Origin: Flavobacteriales bacterium UBA6770
Lineage (GTDB): Bacteria > Bacteroidota > Bacteroidia > Flavobacteriales_G > Salibacteraceae
NCBI GenBank assembly: GCA_905181875.1
Contig: CAJIZH010000004.1
Coordinates: 310,001-374,000 of the forward strand
Direction: 5' to 3'
Length of the DNA: 64,000 nt
A program made the position numbers and the translations under genes. Below, piece by piece: positions 1-9,035 of this stretch (the stretch's first letter is position 1; each line of letters starts with the position of its first letter). A model generated the notes under the pieces. That model did no database searches, had not been told where the DNA came from, and saw only the letters and a program-made list of their open reading frames with translations.

Positions 1-1542
1 GATCAAAACGCAGAGAAAGTAGCCGATTTGGCGAATGCTTTGTGCCATGCCTATATTGAGGATTATGTGGCTACTAAAACTGGAGCGGCTAGCCAAACCG
101 TAAAATTCTTAGAACTTAAAATTGCTGAAGTTTCAAAAGAACTGCAGAGAGCCGAAGTTAAACTGGAACAATATAAATCGGTAAATGGTGTAGTAAATAC
201 GCGTCAAGAAACCGAAACAGGTTTGCGCAAACAAAGTAGCCTTGAAGTACAATTGATTAACCTAGAAATGAATGAGCAAGCTATTCTAGAATTGGAAGAA
301 TACATGACGGAAGGCGAATACTTCAGCGAAACGGCGATCAACTTTGGTTTTGGTGATTTATTAATGACTGAGTTAGTCAAGAAGTTGCAAGCTTACCAAG
401 ACGAACGTCAGGATATGATTTATAAATATACCGCTGAAAGTAACCAGGTAAAGGCACTTGACAACAAAATAGCTGAACTTAAAAACTACATAAGAGAAGC
501 TATTAAAAGAAACAAAAAAGAGATAATCACCAAGCGTGAATCCATTGAAAAAATGGTGGAATTAAACTCCAAACAATTTGATAGGCTAAGCACTCGCGAA
601 AAGGAAATGCGTGTTTTACAGCGCGACTTCGCTATGAAAGAACAAGTGTATACATTCTTGGCTCAAAAGAAAATTGAAGCTGCAATTGCTGCTAGTGCCC
701 TGCTCTCTTTTCATAGAATTATACAACCAGCAGTTACCCCTAAAATACCAGTAAGCCCGAACAAAACGTTAATCGTTTTTGTAAGTGGGTTACTCGGATT
801 AATTATCGGAACTACTTACGTGTACTTGCGCAAAGCAACCCTTTCGAAAGTAGTATCAAGAGAAGATCTAGAAAACCATTCTGATCTGCCAATTTTGGGT
901 GTTGTTCGCAAGAAAAATTCAGGTAAAGATTTCAGCACATTAGCGAAGGCACTTAAGTTCAAAGACAAATTAGAAAACAATCCAATGCTTACCGTTTCCT
1001 CAGCAATCAATGGAGAAGGAAGAAGCTATGTAAGTACACATTTGGCACAAAGCATTGCAGTATTAGGGTATTCAGTTGGTTCAATTTCCATACAGGAAGA
1101 AGAAATTTATTCAGTTGAAACCATAACTGAATTTTTAGCTATTCCTTCTGAAATTCGAGCTGGAGTATGTAACTTAGTAAGTACGCCAGAAGAAACATTG
1201 AACGCTCCTCAATTAATGAAAGAGTTGAAATCACGCTTTGATGTGATTGTGGTCGATACGCCTGCTGCTGCTTTATCAATAGAAGGGGTTGAGTTTATGA
1301 AATTGGCTGACCTCAACGTGTTCTTATTCAGAGCAAATTATACGAGCACCGACTTCTTAGAATACCCAGAATTACTAGCCGAAGAGTACCAAATCAAAAA
1401 CATGTATTTATTGCTAAATAGCGCGCACATGGCATCAAGCTTTAACGGACGTTTTATTGGAACGCGTTACAACACAGAATTAAAACGGGAACGTTTTACC
1501 AGTAAAGTGTGGAATTACGTAACTGCATACATCGGGTCATGA
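1..1542 (+). CDS. Wzc-like polysaccharide chain-length protein, degenerate kinase domain (5' partial)
   Basis: The reading frame is open from base 1, so the gene begins before the window. The visible part has a long coiled-coil periplasmic region (about 60-700), a proline-rich segment and a transmembrane helix (about 766-828), then a cytoplasmic ATPase-like domain. This is the layout of Wzz/Wzc co-polymerases with a fused bacterial tyrosine kinase, which control export and chain length of surface polysaccharide. The kinase part looks inactive: the Walker A site reads GEGRS (1012-1026) with Arg for the usual Lys, and the Walker A' aspartates are absent. A Walker B-like VVDTP remains (1249-1263). 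The C-terminal tail has only a few tyrosines. The next gene overlaps it by ATGA, which suggests translational coupling in an exopolysaccharide operon. Family assignment is confident; loss of kinase activity is inferred. Confidence 0.85.
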   Translation, partial: DQNAEKVADLANALCHAYIEDYVATKTGAASQTVKFLELKIAEVSKELQRAEVKLEQYKSVNGVVNTRQETETGLRKQSSLEVQLINLEMNEQAILELEEYMTEGEYFSETAINFGFGDLLMTELVKKLQAYQDERQDMIYKYTAESNQVKALDNKIAELKNYIREAIKRNKKEIITKRESIEKMVELNSKQFDRLSTREKEMRVLQRDFAMKEQVYTFLAQKKIEAAIAASALLSFHRIIQPAVTPKIPVSPNKTLIVFVSGLLGLIIGTTYVYLRKATLSKVVSREDLENHSDLPILGVVRKKNSGKDFSTLAKALKFKDKLENNPMLTVSSAINGEGRSYVSTHLAQSIAVLGYSVGSISIQEEEIYSVETITEFLAIPSEIRAGVCNLVSTPEETLNAPQLMKELKSRFDVIVVDTPAAALSIEGVEFMKLADLNVFLFRANYTSTDFLEYPELLAEEYQIKNMYLLLNSAHMASSFNGRFIGTRYNTELKRERFTSKVWNYVTAYIGS

Positions 1543-2798
1543 ATCGCATAAAAAACATACTCGTTCAACACCAAAATAAATTGGTTACCCTAAGTGACCA
1601 AGGATTAGTAAGTGGCATCAACTTTTTAGTGGGTATTCTTTTAGCTCGTTGGATTGGCCTTGAAAACTACGGCTTTTACGCATTGATTTGGATGGTGGTA
1701 TTATTTGTAAGCTCAGTACATCAAAGTGCATTTATCAGTTCTTTATTTGCCTTGCTTCCTAAAAAAGAAAACCCAACTCAATTTATAAAGCAGTTAATGG
1801 GTTTGCAAGTTATTTTTAGTGGCCTAGCTTGCATTGCAATACTAGTTCTGGGTATTACTCTAAAGGGAACGATCGAATCTATACCTAGTATTTCTGAGAC
1901 TACAATATATTTAACCTCCGCAATTGCAAGTGTATTTGTATTGAATGATTTTCTAAGACGCATTGGTTTTGCAAAACAGCAATCTAACGCCGTGTTGATT
2001 ATGGACCTTATTGGTTTCGGATTACAACCTGTTTTACTTTTTGCTTTGAATGCTAATGATATGTTGGATGTTCAAGGAACATTAGCGGCTTTATTAGTTG
2101 GCTTATCTACTTCTTCTCTATTGGGGATCATTCGCCTAAAGTGCTACCCTACATTCAAGAATATAACTGCGATTACTCTTGAAGTTTGGAACTACAGTCG
2201 TTTTCTTATTGGTACTTCATTATTGCAATGGTTATCGGGTAATTTCTACCTTCTAACAGCTGCAGGAGTTTTAGGTCCTGTTGCATTGGGAGCAATTCGA
2301 ATTGCACAAAACGTAATGGGTGTTATGCACGTATTGTTGCTAACACTTGAAAATCTTGTTCCGCTAAAAGCAGCAGAAACGTTGCACCAAAAAGGCAGCG
2401 CTGCAACTGTAAAATATGTCTTCCATATTTTCTTACAAGCGGCTATTCCATTCATTGGTTTATTGGTTCCTATTGCCTTCTTTAGAGTGGAATTATTAGA
2501 ACTCATTTACGGCAATTCATATGTCGATTATGCTTTTGTGTTGCTAGCATTTTGCGGTATTTACATCCTCATATTTATTGGCACACAATTGCGTTTTCTT
2601 ATCCGAACTTTTGAACGCAACAGCCTTATTTTTTGGAGCTATGTTGCCACCAGTATTCTAGGTTTAACCACCGCTAACTTTTTTGTAACACATTACCAAA
2701 TTCACGGAGTATTGGCAGGCATTGCCTTGACCCAAATCATAATGGTTGGCTTTTATTTATTCGCTCTTAAATCTGAATTGAAATGGCTCGTAAAATAA
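1539..2798 (+). CDS. Wzx-like oligosaccharide flippase / polysaccharide biosynthesis protein
   Basis: A 419-residue, almost wholly hydrophobic protein with about 12 predicted membrane helices, of the MATE/Wzx (MVF superfamily) type that flips lipid-linked glycan repeat units across the inner membrane. The start is the ATG at 1539, which overlaps the stop of the upstream gene as ATGA. A GTG at 1509 would only add ten residues lying inside the upstream gene. It overlaps the following glycosyltransferase by 16 bases. The order Wzc-like, flippase, glycosyltransferase, polymerase is that of a Wzy-dependent exopolysaccharide or capsule cluster. The substrate cannot be told from sequence. Confidence 0.85.
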   Translation: MNRIKNILVQHQNKLVTLSDQGLVSGINFLVGILLARWIGLENYGFYALIWMVVLFVSSVHQSAFISSLFALLPKKENPTQFIKQLMGLQVIFSGLACIAILVLGITLKGTIESIPSISETTIYLTSAIASVFVLNDFLRRIGFAKQQSNAVLIMDLIGFGLQPVLLFALNANDMLDVQGTLAALLVGLSTSSLLGIIRLKCYPTFKNITAITLEVWNYSRFLIGTSLLQWLSGNFYLLTAAGVLGPVALGAIRIAQNVMGVMHVLLLTLENLVPLKAAETLHQKGSAATVKYVFHIFLQAAIPFIGLLVPIAFFRVELLELIYGNSYVDYAFVLLAFCGIYILIFIGTQLRFLIRTFERNSLIFWSYVATSILGLTTANFFVTHYQIHGVLAGIALTQIIMVGFYLFALKSELKWLVK

Positions 2799-3904
2799 TT
2801 CATGTAATATTGGGTAAGGCCAATCCAAACCGAATGAACGGAGTGAACAAAGTAGTGAGCCATTTGGCTGCCACTCAAGCTGGGTTAGGTTCTAAAGTTC
2901 AGATATGGGGAATTACAAAAGACCCCAATCACGATTACCCAAAAAGGAATTTTCAAACTCTTCTTTTTCGCGATTATAAGTTGAAATTCTTCTTAGACTT
3001 CTACCTAAAAACAGCGATTAAAAACTTGGACAAAGACTCGACAATCTTTCATTTGCATGGCGCTTATTTACCTCAGCTATATACCTTTAGTCGCTTATTG
3101 GTAAAACATAACCTGCCTTACGTTTACACACCGCACGGTGCGTTCAACTTAGTGGCCATGCAACGCAGCGCTACTAAAAAGAAACTGTACAACCAGTTCT
3201 TGGAATCCTACATAGTGAAAAATGCAAAGGCGGTTCATTCCATTGGCGCTAGTGAGCTTATCGGAACCGAAGCCACATTCAAAAACGCCAAACAAGTATT
3301 GATTCCAAATGGACAGGAATTGCTAGAAAAACAAGGCGATTCCATCAAACAAAATGAGTTTCCAATTTTCGGATTCGTAGGTAGATTAGACAAACACACC
3401 AAAGGGCTTGATTTACTCTTAAACGGTTTCGCTCAATTCCTTAACCAGAAAGGAAGTCCAGCCGAATTATGGTTATTGGGTGATGGCCCAGATCGAAGCG
3501 AATTAGAAGCTTTGGCACAGAAATTAAACATCGATAAGCAAGTACAATTTAAAGGCGCCGTATATGGCACCGAAAAAATGAATTTGATGCAACAGTTTGA
3601 TTATTTGTGTTTAAACAGCCGAAACGAAGGACTTCCTGGAGTTGTCCTAGAAGCGGCTGCAGTTGGGGTTCCAGCTATTGTTAGTCAAGAGACTAACCTT
3701 AGTAGCTACATCAACACATACCAATCAGGCATTGTGTTATCCAAAAATACTGCGGAGCAAATTGCCAAAGCATTATTCCAAGGAGCGAAAAACAGAACGA
3801 GCGGTCTTCTTAACCAACAATCGGAAAATGCCCAAGAAATGATTGTCCGTGATTTTTGTTGGAAGCACATTGCGCAGCAACACCTTGCGGTTTATGAAAG
3901 CTAA
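2783..3904 (+). CDS. GT4-type glycosyltransferase (group 1)
   Basis: A 373-residue protein with two Rossmann-like halves (GT-B fold). The N-terminal half opens with a Gly- and Asn-rich loop (MNGVNKVV) as in family 4 glycosyltransferases. The C-terminal half carries FGFVGRLDKHTKGLDLL, then LWLLGDGPDR and the E-x7-E type donor-binding motif NEGLPGVVLEAAAVGVP. These proteins transfer a sugar from a nucleotide donor to a growing lipid-linked oligosaccharide on the cytoplasmic face. Start is the ATG at 2783, inside the end of the flippase gene; the 3' end overlaps the next gene by 11 bases. Donor and acceptor are unknown. Confidence 0.9.
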   Translation: MARKIIHVILGKANPNRMNGVNKVVSHLAATQAGLGSKVQIWGITKDPNHDYPKRNFQTLLFRDYKLKFFLDFYLKTAIKNLDKDSTIFHLHGAYLPQLYTFSRLLVKHNLPYVYTPHGAFNLVAMQRSATKKKLYNQFLESYIVKNAKAVHSIGASELIGTEATFKNAKQVLIPNGQELLEKQGDSIKQNEFPIFGFVGRLDKHTKGLDLLLNGFAQFLNQKGSPAELWLLGDGPDRSELEALAQKLNIDKQVQFKGAVYGTEKMNLMQQFDYLCLNSRNEGLPGVVLEAAAVGVPAIVSQETNLSSYINTYQSGIVLSKNTAEQIAKALFQGAKNRTSGLLNQQSENAQEMIVRDFCWKHIAQQHLAVYES

Positions 3905-5201
3905 ACGTCTACCCTTCTTGGTGCGCAATATGGAATTGTTGCTCATTCTTATTTTACTTACCATGATTGCTGGTTACTTCTCCATTGCAGAAGAGAAAAT
4001 CATAAACCAAGTATTTAAAACCATTAGCCGTGTAGGAATGGCCGGAGTCATTGGGCTTATCTTTTTACAATTGAGTGGTTTAGGGTGCAACACGTCTTTC
4101 ACTTACCGACATTTAGCTGCTCCCTTATTGTATGTTTTGTACTTAGCATTAGGCTTTGCCTCACTACTCTGGAGTAGCGACTGGCAGTACTCTGCCCTCC
4201 AGTGGTTTATGAATACGGAAAGCTTCGTTTTTGTTGCATTATTTGTTCATGTAGTGGCAGTGTACAACCGTCATTTTCCGGAACGAACCATCAACTTAGT
4301 CAAGGTTTTTTCGTGGGCTATTTTTCCGATCATGGTTACATTTATAGTAGGTTCCTTTGCAGATCCAGATACTTTTTACAGAGGCATGCGTGGTGGCGCA
4401 GAACAACGATTGGGTGGCTGGATCATGAATCCTAACGAATTGGGAATGTTGGCCAGTATAAACGCTGCCCTTTCTTACGTGCTTTTGCAAAAAAGTAAAA
4501 ACAAATTTTGGGGAATACTTATGGTGATCGCAGCCATATTTGTTTTGGTAGCCACTTCATCGCGATCAAGTGTCATTGGTTTCTTGCTCATTATGGGCAT
4601 TCTGATTCTACAATCAAACAGCAAAAAACTAAAAATAATTTTAATTGGTGGTATAATTGTAGCAGTCCCATTAGTGGTTCGTTTCGTCATTTTTAAAGAC
4701 GACGGCGGTATAGACGAAGTACTAAGTATGACTGGCCGTATTCCTTTTTGGAAGGCTTTATTGAACGAAGGTATTGTGCGCGAACCTTGGTTAGGTTTTG
4801 GCTATATGCGTATCAATTACACCGACTATTTTCAGGGCTTATACACTTACCCCGGTCGCATGACACACAACACCTTTCTACAAGTATTGTTGAACCTAGG
4901 GTTTATCGGATTCTTCATTGCTTTTTGGAACGCAGTAACTACCGTCCGCAATTTTTGGAAAGAACGCACTAGTAACTACGGGCCTTTTTTTATTGTCTTA
5001 TTTATTCCAGTAATCATTAACTCCTTTACAGAGTTTGGCATTTTTGGAGACGCCAATTTCGGAATTCTTTTTTGGCAGTTTTTGACTACTCTATTTATTC
5101 TCGAACCAACCAACCTTTCTAACAGCAAAACTTTATCGCAAGTGCAAAAACTGCGTTTGCGAAAATTCTCAAAGAGATATAATCTCAATTATAAAAACTA
5201 A
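3894..5201 (+). CDS. O-antigen ligase/polymerase-like (Wzy-type) membrane protein
   Basis: A 435-residue membrane protein with about ten to twelve hydrophobic helices and a large loop in the second half, followed by a basic C-terminal tail. The segment MTHNTFLQVLLNLG after the loop is typical of the Wzy_C / O-antigen ligase family, where the conserved His takes part in glycan transfer. The start is taken as the ATG at 3894, which overlaps the upstream glycosyltransferase by 11 bases; an upstream TTG at 3843 would put 17 extra residues inside that gene. It is the last gene of the visible exopolysaccharide cluster. Ligase and polymerase cannot be told apart here; context favours polymerase. Confidence 0.8.
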   Translation: MKAKRLPFLVRNMELLLILILLTMIAGYFSIAEEKIINQVFKTISRVGMAGVIGLIFLQLSGLGCNTSFTYRHLAAPLLYVLYLALGFASLLWSSDWQYSALQWFMNTESFVFVALFVHVVAVYNRHFPERTINLVKVFSWAIFPIMVTFIVGSFADPDTFYRGMRGGAEQRLGGWIMNPNELGMLASINAALSYVLLQKSKNKFWGILMVIAAIFVLVATSSRSSVIGFLLIMGILILQSNSKKLKIILIGGIIVAVPLVVRFVIFKDDGGIDEVLSMTGRIPFWKALLNEGIVREPWLGFGYMRINYTDYFQGLYTYPGRMTHNTFLQVLLNLGFIGFFIAFWNAVTTVRNFWKERTSNYGPFFIVLFIPVIINSFTEFGIFGDANFGILFWQFLTTLFILEPTNLSNSKTLSQVQKLRLRKFSKRYNLNYKN

Positions 5202-6046
5202 ACTCGCTTACCAATTTCCTCCAGGACTCAATTCTCTCTCTATTTACTTAGCTTTCTTGGTTATGTTTCTGCACTGCCACTCTAACCGGAAACGCATGGG
5301 GATAACCTTTATTTATCTTTTATTGATACCTTTTCTTTAACTTTAAAAATGAAAGAGCTAACAGTATCAAAAGCCCCGCGGATACCCTAGCAGAAAGTTT
5401 GGGAGTATATTATCAACTGCTAGAGATACAATTCAGTTGTAATTAATTAAAAAACTATTTGAGCATTAAGATCAATTATATGGATGATCATTTTCAAAAA
5501 TTCAAATTATAAGGAGTTTCACCAATAAATTTATTTTAGCCGTTAAACACAATAGTTGTAAATAGTTTAGCCAGAACAAAACCTAGCCCATATTCCTTGT
5601 TTATCTTTTTCAATAAGCTGCAGCGAGCATTATAAAATATGCGTAAAAAAGCAGAATACTGGACTATCAATTCCAACCAGTTTAAAAAGATTAAAAGTTC
5701 AATTAATCCGTTTGGACAAAAATTCTTTTGAAAAAATCAAATGTGAAGAATTTAACTATTTAGAATCATATTCGGATTATCTAGGTTCCAGTATTTCAAA
5801 ATATGCTAAATGGTATAAATACATTTTGACTACTGCTCTTGTTAGAGAATCACCAAGAACTTTTGACACGTTGGTGCTTTATTGGAAAAAAAAGCCCAAA
5901 ACGATAGATTAATTGTCATATTACATCAACAAAAACTACGATATTATGCTGGAATAACTAAAAACGTACATTAACTAAAACCAGATAACAAATAGGCCCT
6001 TTTTTCTACATTTGAAGCAGACAACGTTTTAAATACCTTACATAAT
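5202..6046. other. Long intergenic region, mostly non-coding
   Basis: About 845 bases separate the exopolysaccharide cluster from the deaminase gene. Stop codons are frequent in all frames. One 66-codon frame with a TTG start (5712-5912, +) has no recognisable motif and no clear promoter, so it is not called as a gene. A Bacteroidota-type promoter box lies at the right end (6007-6014). The rest may hold gene debris, but nothing identifiable. Confidence 0.5.
6007..6014 (+). promoter_or_regulatory. Predicted -7 box (TAnnTTTG) of the deaminase gene
   Basis: The octamer TACATTTG matches the Bacteroidota -7 consensus exactly and ends 32 bases before the ATG at 6047. No good TTG -33 element is seen at the usual spacing, so this is a moderate prediction. 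Confidence 0.45.
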
Positions 6047-7072
6047 ATGGAGTCATCTGAACTTAAAAAAATTATTCAAGGCATTCCCAAGGCAGAACTT
6101 CATTTACACATTGAAGGAAGTTTTGAACCAGAATTGCTGTTTGATATGGCCAAGAGAAATAATATTGTCTTAAACTACGATTCTATCGAATCACTGAAAA
6201 ATGCTTACCAGTTTCATAACCTTCAAGAGTTCTTAGACATTTACTATGCTGGCGCTCAAGTGCTGCTTCATGAACAAGACTTTTTCGACTTAACGTGGGC
6301 TTATCTAACCAAGGTACACAAACAAAATGTTGTCCATGTTGAGGTGTTTTTCGATCCACAAACTCATACTGATAGGGGTATTGAGTTTAATGTTGTAATC
6401 AAAGGCATTTATAATGCGCTTGAAAAAGCCAAACAGGAGCTAAACATTTCCTACAAACTCATCATGTCGTATTTACGGCATTTAAGCGAAGAAGAAGCAT
6501 TCAAAACACTTGAATCGTCTATCCCGTTCAAGCATTGGATTGATGGAGTAGGATTAGACTCATCTGAAGTGGACAACCCTCCTAGCAAGTTTATCAACGT
6601 GTTTAAAGCATCGGCGAATCAAGGTTATAAATTAGTAGCTCATGCTGGAGAAGAGGGACCGGTAGAATATATCAGGGAAGCTCTAGATCTATTGAAAGTC
6701 GTAAGAATAGATCACGGAAATCGATGCTTAGATGACGAAGCTTTGGTTCAACGATTAGTTGAACAGCAGATACCCCTAACCTTATGTCCAATGAGTAATG
6801 CGGCTCTTAAGGTTATCCGAAAAATGGAAGACCACCCCATTTTAAAAATGCTCGATAAAGGAATACTTGCAACCATTCACTCCGATGATCCAGCTTATTT
6901 TGGAGGCTACATAAATGAGAATTATTACGAAACGGCTCTAGCGCTAAACTTAGATAAAAGTCATTTGATGCAGTTAGCCATCAATGCTTTTCAGGCAAGT
7001 TGGTTAAGTCACGAAATGAAAGAAAAACACATTGTACAAGTCAAAGACTATTTCAATTCAACGGATGTATAA
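6047..7072 (+). CDS. add: Adenosine/adenine deaminase family protein, adenine deaminase (ADE)-like
   Basis: A 341-residue TIM-barrel amidohydrolase. The metal-binding HLHIEGS lies at residues 19-25, followed by HAGEEGP near residue 200, RIDHGNRC, and the catalytic HSDDPAYFGGY near residue 280. The IEGS and DDPAYFGG wording is typical of the adenine deaminase branch (Aah1-like) rather than classic adenosine deaminase, which usually reads LDGS and TDDP. The enzyme would deaminate adenine to hypoxanthine for purine salvage in the cytoplasm. It is a single gene with its own promoter-like box. The subfamily call rests on motif memory and is less sure than the family. Confidence 0.85.
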   Translation: MESSELKKIIQGIPKAELHLHIEGSFEPELLFDMAKRNNIVLNYDSIESLKNAYQFHNLQEFLDIYYAGAQVLLHEQDFFDLTWAYLTKVHKQNVVHVEVFFDPQTHTDRGIEFNVVIKGIYNALEKAKQELNISYKLIMSYLRHLSEEEAFKTLESSIPFKHWIDGVGLDSSEVDNPPSKFINVFKASANQGYKLVAHAGEEGPVEYIREALDLLKVVRIDHGNRCLDDEALVQRLVEQQIPLTLCPMSNAALKVIRKMEDHPILKMLDKGILATIHSDDPAYFGGYINENYYETALALNLDKSHLMQLAINAFQASWLSHEMKEKHIVQVKDYFNSTDV

Positions 7073-7116
7073 ACAGAAATAGAATGGAGCTATTCTGCTA
7101 TTAAATCGGAAGAATA

Positions 7117-7608
7117 ATGAAAGTTAAGGCGAAGTCAGCACCAAAAACTGAAAAGATCAAGTCTGCTATTCACATAGCAGGCTTTACAGGTACTTTTTCA
7201 ACTGCAAATTATCTTGATGACTTGAGTATCATAAGAAATTTGATTTTTGAAACAACATCAAAATGGGTTGGATTTCTAATGAAACTAAGAAATAAGGTTG
7301 TCAAACTTTTTGGTCTGAAAACGGAAAAACCAGAAGACTTCTATACAGGTTTTCAGGTTGGCGGTTACATTGGCTTTTTTAAAATATTCAATATCAATGA
7401 AATAATGCTGGAAGCTAATAATAAGCGCCTGAACTTTAGAGAAAGTATTTATAATTCTTACGAAACCCTATTCAATATTAAAGTCAGTACTTTAGTTAAA
7501 TATAATAATCGTTTTGGCGAAATATTTATGACAATTGTAAAACCCTTTCATCATATTTTTGTAAAAGCTATGGTTAACCAAGCGTATAAATTGACTGCAC
7601 GGAGTTAG
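7117..7608 (+). CDS. DUF2867-like protein
   Basis: A 163-residue cytoplasmic protein of unknown function. The order of landmarks fits DUF2867: an N-terminal Tyr/Asp stretch, the segment GFQVGGYIGFF, a block reading NEIMLEANNKRLNFRESI where the family has a 'dxHLdFR' signature, and a terminal VKPFHHIFVKAMV where the family has 'PFHrliv'. The HLdFR signature is imperfect here (RLNFR). It follows the deaminase after 44 bases and precedes the MOSC gene by 25 bases on the same strand, so the three may be co-transcribed. No reaction is known for the family. Confidence 0.65.
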   Translation: MKVKAKSAPKTEKIKSAIHIAGFTGTFSTANYLDDLSIIRNLIFETTSKWVGFLMKLRNKVVKLFGLKTEKPEDFYTGFQVGGYIGFFKIFNINEIMLEANNKRLNFRESIYNSYETLFNIKVSTLVKYNNRFGEIFMTIVKPFHHIFVKAMVNQAYKLTARS

Positions 7609-7633
7609 TAAAAAACGAATACAATACTGGATA

Positions 7634-8179
7634 ATGAATTTTGGAATCGTACAATCGGTAAGTAAAAGCGAAACTCATAGTTTCAGCAAATACAAATACG
7701 ATAATATTGTATTATTAAAAGGTTTGGGTGTGGAAGGTGATGCGCATTTAGGTAAAAAAGTAAAACACCGTTATCTCGTAAATAAAGACTCAAACAAACC
7801 TAATTTGAGGCAAGTACACCTGATTCATTCCGAGCTTTTTGATGAACTGAAAACCAAAGGATTTAATTTACAAGCTGGAAAAATTGGAGAGAATATAACG
7901 ACAAAAGGAGTGGAACTCTTGGCTCTACCTAGAAATTCTATACTTGCCATAGGTGCTAACGTCAAAATAAAAATCACAGGTTTAAGAAACCCTTGTAGTC
8001 AGCTTAATGCGATTCAAGAGGGATTATTGAAAGCAGTTTTGGATAAAGACAAAGAAGGAAACACAATTAGAAAGTCTGGAGTAATGGGGATTGTCCTAGA
8101 AGGCGGAAAAATATCAATTGGAAATAAAATTATTGTTGAATTACCTTCGAAGCCTTATCTGAGATTAGAGCCGGTTTAA
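7634..8179 (+). CDS. MOSC domain-containing protein
   Basis: A 181-residue protein covering one MOSC domain. It has GVEGDAHLG near residue 37, RQVHLIH near residue 58, GKIGENITTKG near residue 81, and RNPCSQLN near residue 122, which contains the conserved Cys thought to carry sulfur or bind molybdenum. Family members of this length (YiiM-like) handle Moco-linked sulfur transfer or reduce N-hydroxylated compounds such as 6-N-hydroxylaminopurine. A purine-related role would suit the nearby deaminase, but this is inference. The molybdenum cofactor operon at 20.5-23.7 kb gives a possible cofactor source. Confidence 0.85.
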   Translation: MNFGIVQSVSKSETHSFSKYKYDNIVLLKGLGVEGDAHLGKKVKHRYLVNKDSNKPNLRQVHLIHSELFDELKTKGFNLQAGKIGENITTKGVELLALPRNSILAIGANVKIKITGLRNPCSQLNAIQEGLLKAVLDKDKEGNTIRKSGVMGIVLEGGKISIGNKIIVELPSKPYLRLEPV

Positions 8180-8285
8180 TACTTCTAATGAGCCTTAATG
8201 CGCTAGTTACAACAAGCAACCTACAACAATCAATTTTCTAAAAGCCAATTGACACTTTACCCCGATTTTATTTCATTTTTGTCAA

Positions 8286-9035
8286 ATGGACGCCCAACTC
8301 ATTTTCGATTTCAAAACGGATATCTCTAAGGTCGCTATTTCGTCAACCTTCAACAATCCATTTGGTTCGTTTATTCCTGAAATCGCTAACATCGCTACAA
8401 AAGAATTTCAAGAATTCATTAGTGCTGAATCTCTCAGCTGGAAGTATGACTTCGATATTCAAAAAGGAAAAATGTTCGGAGTTTTGGTGATTCAAAAACA
8501 GGATAATTCTTACGGCTATTTAGGAACGATTTCTGGCAAACTTTCACTAAATGAATCCTGCGACCAATTTGTCCCTTCCATCTTTAATGATTCTATCGAT
8601 GATTTTTTCATCTATAAAGGAATGACACATTTGACTGAAATAGGTAATGAAATTAAAAAGAGCAGTGATCCAATGAAAATAAGGACTCTGAAAGAAAAAA
8701 GAAAACAGAAATCACTTACCTTGCAAAAGCAGCTTTTCGAGAATTATCAATTTGTAAACGTCTTAGGAACGACTAAAAACGTACTGCAAATATTTGAGAA
8801 TTCTGCTCACAACACACCTCCTGCAGGAGCCGGTGAATGTGCTGCTCCTAAGTTGCTGCAATATGCTATTGAGCATAAATTAAGACCTATAGCAATCGCT
8901 GAATTTTGGTGGGGAATCCCTCCCAAGAGTAAAGAACGAAAACATAAAAATTTTTACCCCGCATGCAAAAACAAATGCCGACCAATTTTAGAATACATAC
9001 TGGACGATACAGAATTATTTAACCAAAGGATATAA
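8286..9035 (+). CDS. Orphan N-terminal domain of an RluA-type pseudouridine synthase
   Basis: A 249-residue protein with a coiled-coil middle (about residues 125-155) and a C-terminal block reading PPAGAGECAAPKLLQ, then AEFWWG, then FYPACKNKCRPIL (about residues 177-240). That block matches what I recall of the N-terminal half of long RluA-family pseudouridine synthases, in which the catalytic domain follows at once. Here the frame stops after LDDTELFNQRI, and no catalytic RluD-like domain (HRLDxxTSG) follows in any frame. It is either a free-standing form or a gene cut short by loss of its 3' half. The next 980 bases are decayed, which favours truncation. Confidence 0.6.
   Translation: MDAQLIFDFKTDISKVAISSTFNNPFGSFIPEIANIATKEFQEFISAESLSWKYDFDIQKGKMFGVLVIQKQDNSYGYLGTISGKLSLNESCDQFVPSIFNDSIDDFFIYKGMTHLTEIGNEIKKSSDPMKIRTLKEKRKQKSLTLQKQLFENYQFVNVLGTTKNVLQIFENSAHNTPPAGAGECAAPKLLQYAIEHKLRPIAIAEFWWGIPPKSKERKHKNFYPACKNKCRPILEYILDDTELFNQRI

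Noticed and set aside
1-4. GATC at the very first base as a sign of a clone end
   Set aside because: A four-base match at a window edge is expected by chance and the window is likely cut arbitrarily from a longer contig.
5712-5912. A 66-codon frame with a TTG start in the 5.2-6.0 kb gap
   Set aside because: No promoter box, no recognised motif, TTG start and stop-rich surroundings; more likely chance or debris than a gene.
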